From Lyophyllum atratum (lineage: Eukaryota > Basidiomycota > Agaricomycetes > Agaricales > Lyophyllaceae), in assembly GCA_014905825.1 (NCBI GenBank), contig JACGCN010000049.1, positions 273,265 through 337,264 of the forward strand: a DNA stretch of 64,000 nucleotides. Reading direction: 5' to 3'. The notes under the pieces are model-generated. The model saw nothing but the letters and a program-made list of their open reading frames with translations, did no database searches and had not been told where the DNA came from. Numbering within the stretch: the first letter of the stretch is position 1; each line of letters opens with the position of its first letter. Shown here one piece after another: positions 1 through 10,184 of the stretch. The position numbers and the translations under genes are program-made.

Positions 1-380
1 CAAGTTGGTAAAGTGAGGCCATTCTGTATGCACCATTTGTCTCTTATAAAGGCTTAGTCTCGGGATCATTCAATGGCATAGGTTCAATAGGAACTGCGTT
101 AGTCTACTATGTTGCCTCATCTGAAGAAGTGTCGCCATCAATAAAACGACCGTGTATCCCCGCACTGGGCGGCGTCGCGCTAGCAGTGGCAGATCGGTGT
201 GCACAGGATGCCGGAAATGATCACGAGTTCAGGAGACTTCATAGGGGAACACTCCGGAAACACCAAAAGCCCCATTGGCGGCTGCATAAAAGCCTGGCAA
301 AAATCGGACACCATCAGATTCCCCACTCCCCGGGTTTACATTGCGGAAGCTGCAGACGGGTATCCCTTATAATTCTCACA
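1..380. other. Gene-free 5' flank
   Basis: No coding exon could be supported here. The stretch is the probable promoter and 5' leader of the oxidase gene that follows. A reading frame opens at about 129 and runs into that gene, but it has no recognisable content before the methionine at 381. Confidence 0.4.
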
Positions 381-2160
381 ATGACGGACTTCTCGACCTT
401 CAAAGCCCAATTCAAGGGCGACGTAGTCGTACCCACCGACACTGACTACCCGCAGGCCATCACGCGCTGGGCTCTGAACGCTAAGCGACGCGCCGAGGTC
501 GTCGCTTTCGTGAAGGATGCTGCGGATGTTGCGATTGCAATCCAATATGCACGAGCCCAGGCACTGCCGATTGCCATCTGCGGTGGTGGTCATAGTCCAG
601 CGGGTGCATCCTCGAGTGAAGGTGGCCTCGTAATCGATCTGTCGCGATACATCAATGCTGCAAAGGTCGACCCAATGGCACGGTTGGCATATGTGGGAGG
701 CGGCGCGCTATGGGCAGCAGTGGACCAGGCCGCCATCCAGCATGGATTGGCAACCGTGGCGGGCACGGTCAACCATGTATGTCGTTTGCCGATCAGAGTT
801 TTACACAACATGCTAACTAAGACCATAGACAGGGGTCGGAGGGTCGGTTCCTTTTTTCGACGCGTAATCCCTATGTCTAACATAATGATGTTCATGTTAG
901 ACTTACTCTTGGAGGCGGTTACGGCTGGCTTTCCTCGCAACATGGCATGGTCGTCGATAATCTTGTTCAAGTACGCAGCCTCAACTTAATTACACATATT
1001 CAATCTAGACTACTTTTAGGCGACCGTGGTCACCGCTGACGGATCGATCTTGACCGCCAATGACTATGTGCATAGCGATCTTTTCTTTGGGATAAGAGGC
1101 GGCGGCTCCAATTTCGGCGTGGTCACTGAGTTCGTCTATAGGCTCCACCGTCAGCGACCCACAGTCTATGCCGGGGTGTTGGCTTTCCCACCCTCGGTAC
1201 TAGAGAAGTTGATTGAAGTGACAGCCACTTGGTGGGAGAATGCTGGGCAGAAGGAAGCGATGATACAGGTATTGGGGCCAGGGCCGGATGGAAATGTATG
1301 TTTCGCCTTCCGCTGAGGACCTATGTCTTGACTATACTGTGTTTTTCCCCAGCCAGCTCTCGTCATGATTGTGTTTTTTAACGGATCAGAGGCCGAAGGG
1401 AGGGCAAACTTCAAGGCGTTCCTCGATCTTGGTACGCGAAACGATGTTTGTTCGTGAATTCAACACTGACGCTGTCAGGTAGGCCCCGTCGTAGATCAAA
1501 CCAAAGAAGTACCATATGAAGAACTCAATGGCTTACAGGTGAGCCATTTGTATACCTAGTTATTCACACCTTCAAGTGCATCTTCTTGACATTCACGGCG
1601 ATAGAATTTCTTTACATATCACGGCCAAGGTGTGTACATGAAAGGAGTGGCGCAGAAAAAGCCGGACTACCCGTCAGCTGCCAAAGCAATTGAGAAAGCC
1701 ATCAGCTTGTCTACCCCCGACTTCAAGGCAAGCATAATATACGAGTACTTTCCGCTTGCGAAGATCAGCTCGATGCCCAAAGATCTGACTGCCTTCCGTC
1801 GTGACCCCACACCAGGCGTGCTGCTGTCTTGTGTGTGGAAGGAGGATTTGGAGGGTTACACCGAGCGTGCCAGAGGCGTTGTGCATGAACTCGCGCGGAT
1901 CGTGACAGGCGCTCACCCCGAGATGACAGAGACGGAAGGTCTTGGGTATAGCAATTATGGTGCGTAATACAGTTATGAGGTGCCTTCAGCAACTGATCGC
2001 TCATCTTGTAGATCATGAGGCGGTTACGGGAGAGAAAGAAACGGTGCCAGATAAAGCGAGACTGGTGTTCGCAGAGAATTACCCTCGGCTCCAAGGAATA
2101 AAGAAGCGGTATGATCCTCAGAACGTCTTCAACAAATGGTTCCCTATTACACCAGCCTGA
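381..2160 (+). CDS. FAD-linked oxidoreductase (BBE-like), copy 1
   Basis: Predicted FAD-dependent oxidase of the berberine-bridge-enzyme-like family. Exons are 381-776, 829-842 (only 14 nt), 901-970, 1020-1295, 1353-1431, 1483-1538, 1605-1959 and 2012-2160; phases are consistent and give 464 residues. An FAD_binding_4 domain fills the N-terminal third. It contains GGGHSPAG, whose His is the usual covalent FAD site, and the loop VGGLTLGGGYG built across the 14-nt exon. The BBE-type C-terminus ends near YDPQNVFNKWFPI. No signal peptide is visible, so a cytosolic location is likely. The Arg that normally precedes GGGH is Cys here (ICGGGH), while the tandem copy keeps Arg. The Cys that makes the second flavin bond in plant BBE is absent from the loop. 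The substrate cannot be inferred. Confidence 0.85.
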
Positions 2161-3023
2161 ATACAATGTAGCATATTTTTCACTGTACACTGACCTTTTC
2201 CGATGCTATCGTTTCAACTGTCTCCTGTCCCTTGAAGTTGATTATCTGAAAGTACACGCACATCGTGGGCCGCGGTGACGAGCTTGCCAGATAATTAAAA
2301 GTCCGATAGTACCGCTTCTTCAAGCTTCTTCACCCAACTACCACCGATTTTTTAGTCTTTGCGCCTCCTAGCGCCCCCAGCCCATGCACATCCCAAAGCA
2401 CGTTCCGGGCTTCGAACATTCTTAAATCCACGACCTCCGATAGCACCCTGTTCATCCGTGGAAATCGCATGATCGCATGCATAACGACTCCACCCGCCAC
2501 GTCAAGCCTAGTTAGCTCCCCTGGGCTCTTGACTCAACAAGGCCTTGTTGTGTTGGTGCAGAGACCTGCCCCTCCAGTCCGCGACTTCGGGCTCTTGAGT
2601 CCTTATTCAATTGTGATGTACACGTCACAATGCCATCTCTGCTGGTTGAATAGTAGCACTGCTGGCTGAATGTTATCATACGTCCGCGTGTGCGTGATAT
2701 TTAGGGCGGCTTTGGTACTCGAAAATCCCGCGAAAGGAGCCTGATGGTCCTCTTATTGGTTAATCCCAGCCCAGGAGCTAAGAATATGTCGATAAAACTC
2801 CAACACAATGGATTTAATCACCAGCAAAATCGCTTTTTGGACACCCGCAGACTTCACAGGCGACAAGAACAGGGGAAGCATCATCTTTTACTTTCGACCT
2901 CCGACCTTCGATTACAGTATACTGCAATCCACATAAAGGCTAGATGCAGAAACGTACCACAAGGGGACACTGAGCTTACTCCCTCCAGTCGATCCATCCC
3001 ATCGTATCTTCTCTCCGTTACCA
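2161..3023. other. Intergenic region between the oxidase copies
   Basis: About 0.86 kb holding the 3' end of copy 1 and the promoter of copy 2. Short open frames at 2469-2669 and 2744-3139 show no family signature, and the second overlaps copy 2 in another frame. Nothing else was recognised. Confidence 0.4.
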
Positions 3024-4854
3024 ATGCCCGAATTTACAGCTTTCAAGAGCGGATTCAAAGGCGACATAGTGACGCCCACCGATGCCGACTACCTACAAGC
3101 CATTGCACGCTGGGCCTTCAATGCTCAGAGGCCCGCTGAAGTCGTCGCCTTCGTAAAGGACGCCGAGGACGTTGCGCTTGCGATTCGATATGCCCGTGCG
3201 ACGGCGCTTCCAATCGCCATACGTGGCGGAGGACACAATCCGGCCGGCGCATCCTCAAGTAAGGGCGGCCTCGTTATTGACCTCTCGCGATACCTCAACT
3301 CTGCGAGAGTCGACCCGGAGAAGCGACTAGCGTTTGTGGGCGGAGGCGCTTTGTGGGAGACCGTGGATAAGGCGGCAATCCAGCACGGTCTAGCTACTGT
3401 AGGTGGGACAATTAATCATGTACGAGGTTTTACTTTCGCGGCTCAAGGTAGAAGTGCTCATGGTAATCGTAGACAGGAGTTGGAGGGTGCGTTGTCAGTC
3501 TGTATGTCGCTTCCAGAATTGAAGAGACCGTTCATCCTACAGGCTCACTCTTGGAGGCGGGTACGGCTGGCTTAGCTCAGCGCACGGAATGGTGGTGGAT
3601 AATCTTGCTCAAGTGCGCGGTCCCACCCTTTGTCATGATTCAGCCGCCTAACATCCATACTTCAGGCCACAGTGGTCACCGCTGACGGATCAATTCTGAC
3701 CGCGAACAAGACAGAAAATAGCGAACTCTTCTTCGGAATCAGAGGCGCAGGCTCCAATTTCGGCGTGGTTACTGAATTCGTGTTTAACCTGCACCCACAG
3801 AGGACTACTGTCTACGCTGGGATGCTTACTTATTCGCCGCAAACGCTGGAGAAATTGGTGGAAGTCACAAAGGCTTGGTGGGCCACCGCTAAGGAAAATG
3901 AGGCGATGCTGCAGCTTCTGACAACTGGCAGGGATGGCAAGGTATGTCCGTTCTTGAGTTCCCTTGCGTCTTAGACGATTTTAGGAATATTTTGTTTCTT
4001 GCTTACAATGTTCACTCTAGCCCACCATTCTCGTATTCCCATTTTTCAACGGTTCTGAGGCTGATGGAAGGTCGAACTTCAAATCCTTCCTTGATATTGG
4101 TTCGTATAGTCATGATTGAGCGATCCTCGCTGATATCGTTATCCAGGTCCCGACGCAGATACGTCTAAAGAAATGCCGTATGAAGAGCTCAACGCATTAT
4201 TGGTGCGACTACTTTCTCCTCTGGTCTATATCAATTTGTAACCGCGCTTCGTGTTCAGAACTTCGCGGTATACCATGGTCAGGGCGTCTATTTCAAAGCC
4301 GTGGCGCAATATCGTCCGGAGTATCCGCCGATCGCCAAAGCATTTGAAGGAGTCGTCAACTCTTCAGACTCTAATTTCAAGACCAGCATCACCTACGAGT
4401 ATTTTCCCCTCGCGAAAATAAATTCCGTCCACAAGGATGAGACCGCATTTCGACGTGATCGGACACCAGCAGTGCTCGTAGCGGCCTTCTGGAAGGAAGA
4501 TTCGGAAGAGATGACTGAGCGCGCGAGGGGTGTAGTGCGTGGATTGGCACGAATCGTCACCGCCGACCAACCTGAGTTGGATCTGGGCTATAGCAATCAC
4601 GGTACGTCTGTGTTGCGCTTGCTCGTGTATGTGGTTAGTGAGTGACCTTGTACCTTTCCTTAGACGCTGAAGGAGTTATGGGGGAGAAGGATGCGGTCCT
4701 GGGAAAGGCGGAGTTGGTTTTTGCAGACCAATACACGAGACTCCAAGCTATCAAGAAGCAGTATGATCCTCAGAACATTTTTAATAAGTGGTTCCCTATT
4801 ACTCCAGCGGCCAGCGTAGACTTGGTCGAGGATAGATCGTGCGCCAAGTTGTAA
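3024..4854 (+). CDS. FAD-linked oxidoreductase (BBE-like), copy 2
   Basis: Tandem paralogue of the preceding gene with all seven introns in the same positions. Exons are 3024-3419, 3473-3486 (14 nt), 3543-3612, 3666-3941, 4021-4099, 4147-4202, 4259-4601 and 4664-4854, giving 474 residues. The first six exons have exactly the same lengths as in copy 1. The motif AIRGGGHNPAG keeps the usual Arg and the flavin-linking His. The C-terminus YDPQNIFNKWFPI is the BBE-type ending, followed by a 15-residue tail absent from copy 1. Same-strand arrangement and shared structure show local duplication. Family assignment is strong and substrate unknown. Confidence 0.87.
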
Positions 4855-5321
4855 CCCATCTTTGCAGAACCTAGTGCTAGATCCACCTGATAGTTTTTAT
4901 TACCCCAGCCTAGAGTCCAGTATCGTAGTCATATTGACTATTCATACCACGGTCCATCTGTGGCCCCTATGTGGTCCTCCTCTTGTCGCGAGATTCGGCT
5001 TTTCGACTTCGTCACCACGTCCTCAACTGTTGTGACATCTTGGCTTTTGAACTTCGAGGATGGGCCGGTCATACAATTTCTTATTATGTCCTTGGACAAC
5101 TTCAACCTTGAAATCCCGTCACGCTTACACGTGTGATATTTGCTGAACGTTGTAGATTTCGTCTTGGATTTCGTAGCAGATGAATTCTGCAACTAGGATT
5201 TCGCCGCCAAGGCGCTTGAAATTCGAGTCGCAGCTTGAGCCTTAAACGTTAAACGACGACCATAATTCATCCACGACCCAAGTGCCTATTTCGCACGTCA
5301 TGGTCATCCACACATGTCATG
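4855..5321. other. Gene-free stretch between convergent genes
   Basis: 3' flank shared by oxidase copy 2 (+) and the next gene (-). A short minus-strand frame at 4938-5192 is Lys/Ser-rich and resembles no family known to me. No RNA gene was seen. Confidence 0.35.
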
Positions 5322-6650
5322 CTAAAGATATCTCGATGCTTTAGTCGCGGGTTCCACCTTTTTGAAGGCGCCGATTAAGGCCTCGGTCCAGGCATCGTAT
5401 GCTGCTGGCGAAAGCGCAGCTGCGCCTTGTTCGATGTGGACGAAAAGGCCTGTCGCCATGGACGCCTTGGCGGCAGTCGTGCACACGTCTCCATCATCAA
5501 TTCCGTTGAGGAAACGCCCCACCACATTCTTCGTGGCGGTAAGGATACACGAACTGTCGGAGGGCATCGAGATGTTCCAGGACGGGAAGGCCAGTTGGAG
5601 TTGCGTCCTGAGCTGCTTGATGGGCTGCATGATATCGTCCGTGTACCACCGCTTCGAAGCCGCGCCAGTACCTGCGGTTAATGCATGTGTCAGACGACTG
5701 TATGAACAAAACGAGTTTGATTTGTACCCAGCCCACTTGATAGGAACATCTGGTCCGTAGTGCAAGTTGTGTTCGCTTTGCCGTGGAACTGTATGAAGGC
5801 ACAAGATGCCCCAGGGCATCCTCCACGGCCCACTTGCCATTCGTGAATCGTCCGAGTAGCGTCGTAGAAGGGTTCGAGCTGAAGCTCCGTCATCAGCTGA
5901 AAACTGTTCAGAAGTACGTTATTCCTTACTTTATTATGAGCAGGATCCGTTTGATAGTATGTCGTGCCTGCAGCACCCGCAACGCACTCACTCTGTTCCT
6001 TGAATGACAACCTAGACCTTCCTGCAATAAAGAGACTTTTCGCGCCTGTGGATTTGAAGAGCGCAGCTGCTTGCTGGGGAGTTCCGAAATCGAATCCCGG
6101 ATGGGGAGCCGAGAGGTGAATATGACGCGACGCAGCTGCGTGCGTCGCCGGAACGATGAGAAGTCCCCACCCTTTCGCGTACTGCTCCTCCCCATGTACT
6201 TCTGAGAATATGCAGTACGACGGCCCGGAAGGTTCGGTAAATTGAGAAATGGTATAGATATCACCGAGCTCGCTCGGGAGGACCATTGATAGGCAGTTTC
6301 CGTCGACATCAAGGAGGGAGGAAACTGTGCTTCGCCAGGCAGCTCGCTGGGCAGCACTTGGTTGCGCTGCTTCATACGAAGCTTTATCGTAGTAGTCGTT
6401 TGGAACGGTGTAGGTATCAAGGCAGCTGACCACCTGTTCAAGAGTGGTCGACTTGGTATAATCTAGGCATGCGGAAGGATTAAACGACTGGCGGATTGGC
6501 AGGAGGTTTTCAGGATTTTGCGAAACGGTCTGTGGGTATGTCCAATGCGAGAAAGCGGACAACACGTTTGCCTGCAGTGCTAATGAGCTGCTGTAATTGT
6601 AGCATAAGAAAGTTACCACCTACCACGTTTAGAAAATTCCACTGTAACAT
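5322..6650 (-). CDS. Conserved fungal protein of unknown function, probably secreted
   Basis: Two well supported exons are joined by an intron at 5672-5727 (GTACAA...CCGCAG). The upstream exon runs from about 6590 down to 5728 and the last exon from 5671 to the stop at 5322. The 5' end is unsure. One model starts at 6650 and removes a 51-nt intron; another starts at 6619 without it. The core contains SAPHPGFDFGTPQQAAALF and GAKSLFIAGRSRL, followed by paired Cys residues and an HEWQ segment. I associate this pattern with a fungal-restricted extracellular family but cannot name a biochemical role. A 33-nt in-frame GT...AG segment lies after DPAHNK; it is too short to be a confident intron. Confidence 0.6.
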
Positions 6651-7500
6651 GATGAGAGACTGGAGTGCGTCTTTCCGAGCCGATTACTTCGAGTTCAAGC
6701 CTCACAGCCTATGGAAGAACCTTTTAAGCAATCCTCACCTTGCACTTAAGCCTGGGGAGAAGTTGCTCGGAGTCGGGTATACCAAATGCGGGGTCGTGGG
6801 AAGGTGGTGGTGGGAGACAGAGGTGGTTTTCGGAACCCTCTGCGATCCGATTATGGTAAACTGGCTGTTCCACTTGCGGACCATGTCAGTATGATAAACT
6901 CCTCCTCCTCCTCCTCCCCCCCTCCAGGTGCCATTCGCATCAACGGAAATGGTTGCAGTTGGAACAGGAGCGGGGGACTCGGTAAAGAGGAACGGCTGTG
7001 GTGTCTGTTTAGGAGAGACTAGGGACTCGGAGATTCGTTGGCATTGATCATGATGGCTCGTTTGTTTGCTGTTTCCTTCGGAGGATCACAACGCGTGTTC
7101 CCCTTCAAGCTTTGTTTCGGAACAAGTCTCGACCCCAGCGCATTGCCCAGTGTTGAATGCGTGTTTCTTCCTACATACGGTGCGGTTGAAGGCTTCAATT
7201 ACTCAAGTATGACTACTAACCACCCTCCTTTCCGGAAAGGCCATACGCGACCTCCGTCGGCGGCCTTAGTCGTCGATAGGCTAGCTCATTTGGCCGCGAT
7301 GCTGTAGCTCAAGATAGATTTAGATCCGGATTTTTCTGCATGTTTTGGATTGAGATCGGGCCCATTTGTCTCAAATCTCTCCTAAAGATTCTCCTAAACA
7401 AAGTCTCATTAAGTCCAATGAGATGTCAAAGCGACTTGTGTGAACCCGAACCACCAAGGAGCAGGTTGATCTGTAGTCGAATCCTCTTTGAACTGGAGCT
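6651..7500. other. Gene-free stretch with a CTC microsatellite
   Basis: Promoter space between a minus-strand and a plus-strand gene. It holds a short CTC/CCC pyrimidine repeat at about 6899-6926. Open frames at 6786-7022 and 7038-7307 have no recognisable content. Confidence 0.35.
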
Positions 7501-9543
7501 ATGGGTGCGTAGCAATTCTTTCCGTTCCGCTTCGTTTCCTTGACATTCATGTGCAATCCTGTCCAGGTTTTCTTACTGACCTGAAGTCTTTTTTCAAATA
7601 CAAGAGAAGCAGAAGAAGCACCTCTCCTCGGGATGAAGATTCGACTAGGCATTCCGTCGCTGGAGCCGATAATACCGATCACAAGGGTATTAATCCCATA
7701 CAACCTACCGATCCTCAGCAAGGTCTACCTGGTACAGAACCTGGGTCGTCGAAGGAGCAGGTGAAGGAAGGCCCTAAACGGAAGAGCGCCTATGAAATTT
7801 ATGGAAGAGGTCTGGGAAACGGAAATCTTTTCGGGGGCTCGAGCCAAGACAGTGAGTCCTGCATCTCTCGCTTCTTCGACTTTTTAAAACGTCAGCGATA
7901 GGGGGGGCTGCATCTGGTGATGTGGATTTAGATGGTGCAGCTGGCGGCTCAGTCGGACGGGAGGATGGTACAGCCCCCAAGCCAATGACAGGATTAGCGC
8001 CGAGTCTTACACCGAATTCCAGCACCTGTAACGAAATGCAAGCTAGGAACAGCCGTGAGCCACTCAATTTTCATCTTCCTCACGACCTGAACTAGGTTTG
8101 AACTAGTCGGTTCCACAGGGGAAGATATGACCACACAAGGGTTAAGCGCTTTGGCAAGGTGTTCGGGGCGGACATCCCGTGCAGCCATGGACTTCCCCCG
8201 CCAGAGTGACACCAAACTTGGTACGTTTCCTACGTTTCCAACCCTATCAAAAAGCATCACTCGTTAACTTTCGGCCCCAATAGTACAAGATGACATGGAT
8301 CGTGGATGGGTAGCTGTTCAAGAGAATCGTAACGCCTCGACTGCCAGAGCTGCGAACGGAACAGCCGATCCAACTGCCGGCGCCGACCACGTTAATGGCA
8401 CTCAAGGTCCGTTTCAAAAATTTCGATCTATTCAAGCAGCCTTTTCAGCGTCGCTCCCTGTATAGATCCTCTTAACCTCAGCCATGCCCCCATTGTACGA
8501 CATGCATCTGGGAACAAGCCCCCGGTTAGCGATGACCAAATCACGAGCGCAGGCTTTGATATCGTCAATACCCCTCACTACGGCAATGGTACGACCATGT
8601 TTCTTATGCATACCATCACCTCTATCCTAATGTCCTGTCGCAGGCATCCTCAGCCATTCAGAACCTTGCATCGCCAGGCAGGTACTAGCTCCAAATAAGT
8701 CTTCACCGCTGACCAACGACACTACCAGTACGACGAATCACCTGGATCGTGCGTAGCACTTATACTTTCAAGTTTACGAGCTAAAGACGCCATCTAGCTG
8801 TAACGCAGGAAAACGATGATGGCCACAGTGCGTACACATCATATTACCATATCCTCTGTCTTAACCTATCAACCCGTGTCAGTCACTGACCAAAACAAGG
8901 TACGAGCACGCCCCTTCGTTTAGATAAATACTTTAACAATGAGGCTATGATAACAGGTCTTCTTGCAATTAATACCGGTGAAATGTACACTAATACCCTT
9001 GATAAGGCCGCTGACATCGACAAGAGCTCAAATGTGAACGAAAATGTACAGTATCATGCAGATAATATCTTCCAAGCTAATTCGGAGGAAGGATGTATGT
9101 TTGATACGTTTCCTGTCATACCATAGAGACGCTCAACCCCTCTTAGCTACCGACCAGCAGCGTGTCCGCACCGTAATTTCAGTAAGCCAAGTGTCCCATG
9201 GCCTCGGAGAGATCACCGACGAGCCTCAGGCTTTCGCGCCTTCTTCTAGCAAAGGCGCTGCGGGGATACAGCCGAAGATTAAGACATTCAACAGTGTACC
9301 TCAAGAGCAGATTGGGGGTCCTGGACATCATTGCAAGGGATGCACTTGCGACGTTGTTAACAGGTTGGACGTAGCTCTTGGTCACAACTTGAATATCAAC
9401 GGCGATCTCGTGAATGTAAGTGCAGTTTCCCCTATGAATTTCCAAAAGTTCGCTCAGCCCCCTTGCCATGACAGGTCGAAGACGAGCAGTCGCATGGGAC
9501 ACATCGTGCGCTGCCAGCTTCCAACCGCTTAACCCCGCCCTAG
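7501..9543 (+). CDS. Mini-exon protein of unknown function, possible solitary NLR N-terminus
   Basis: Reconstructed from splice signals: 7501-7504 (ATGG), 7567-7851, 7902-8054, 8119-8220, 8284-8406, 8466-8588, 8644-8748, 8798-8827, 8924-9094, 9183-9415 and 9475-9543, giving 465 residues. Exons 3 to 9 all begin and end in phase 1 and have lengths divisible by three. The start MGFLTDLKSFFKYKRS is basic and amphipathic. A long Ser/Thr/Gly/Asn/Asp-rich chain follows. A Cys-His patch, HHCKGCTCD, lies near the C-terminus. Basidiomycete NACHT/WD40 receptors often begin with a short basic FFK segment and a disordered linker, but no NACHT, P-loop or WD40 segment follows here. Function is unknown. The exon at 8924 depends on a 96-nt intron; the alternative 17-nt exon breaks the frame. 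Confidence 0.5.
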
Positions 9544-9752
9544 TTGACCCGCGCGTCACAAACATCTCGTCTCATCTCGTTGCTTTCTTTCTTGCACTTG
9601 GACAGTTCCTTGCTTATTATTAGTATAACATCTTCAGAGGTCTTCAAGGGTATTCTAGATATGGCTCGTAGACATTGTAAAGAACGGTCTGATACTTATT
9701 TCAACATTTGTGAGGATTCCCCGGGATCTACTGCACTCGTACGACAACACAT

Positions 9753-9848
9753 GGGTCGATGGCGTAGTTGGTTATCGCATCTGTCTCACATAGAACATCG
9801 GGCTAGTGTGTGCACAGGAGGTCCTCAGTTCGAACCTGGGTCGACTCA
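9753..9848 (+). tRNA. tRNA-Val (CAC) with a 22-nt intron
   Basis: A full cloverleaf can be drawn. The acceptor stem GGGTCGA pairs with TCGACTC (one G-T) and is followed by discriminator A9848. The D stem is GCG/CGC. The anticodon stem TCTGT pairs with ACAGG, and the T arm is CTCAG-TTCGAAC-CTGGG. The loop reads C-T-CAC-A, putting anticodon CAC at 9787-9789. The intron spans 9791-9812, one base after the anticodon as usual for nuclear tRNAs. It contains GTGTGTG, which can pair with the CAC anticodon, as expected of a pre-tRNA. Confidence 0.85.
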
Positions 9849-10184
9849 ATTTGACAGGCGCAGCAGTTTTTTTTATGTTTACAATCATATGTAGATAAAC
9901 TATGGTAATTGTATAATATCTGCCCAACTCAGGTCTCAAACCAAGTTCAGGTATGAGTTAAACAATATCAGGAGAGACTCATAAGTGCCTATGTTCTGGT
10001 ATCAAAATGCACTGCCCGAGAGGAGGCAGCAGAATGTTTCGCGCCAGCCGCCACATATGCTGTCACTGTCACCAACCTCATTCCGACAGGGAAAGACCAC
10101 AGCAATAATTATGCCTCTAATAAAGTACATGCATACATTACTACGTCTATGCGAAAGTATCCGACAACATAAGCCAGTTAGAAT
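9849..10184. other. Gene-free stretch
   Basis: Spacer between the tRNA and the 3' end of the helicase gene. It starts with a T run after the tRNA (9867-9874) suitable as a Pol III terminator. Nothing else was recognised. Confidence 0.4.

Noticed and set aside
5903..5935. 33-nt GT...AG segment as an intron
   Set aside because: Too short compared with the 50-60 nt introns of this genome, and the frame stays open through it.
8881..8897. A 17-nt exon in the mini-exon gene
   Set aside because: It has GT-AG flanks but leads to stops downstream; skipping it as part of a 96-nt intron keeps the phase-1 series.
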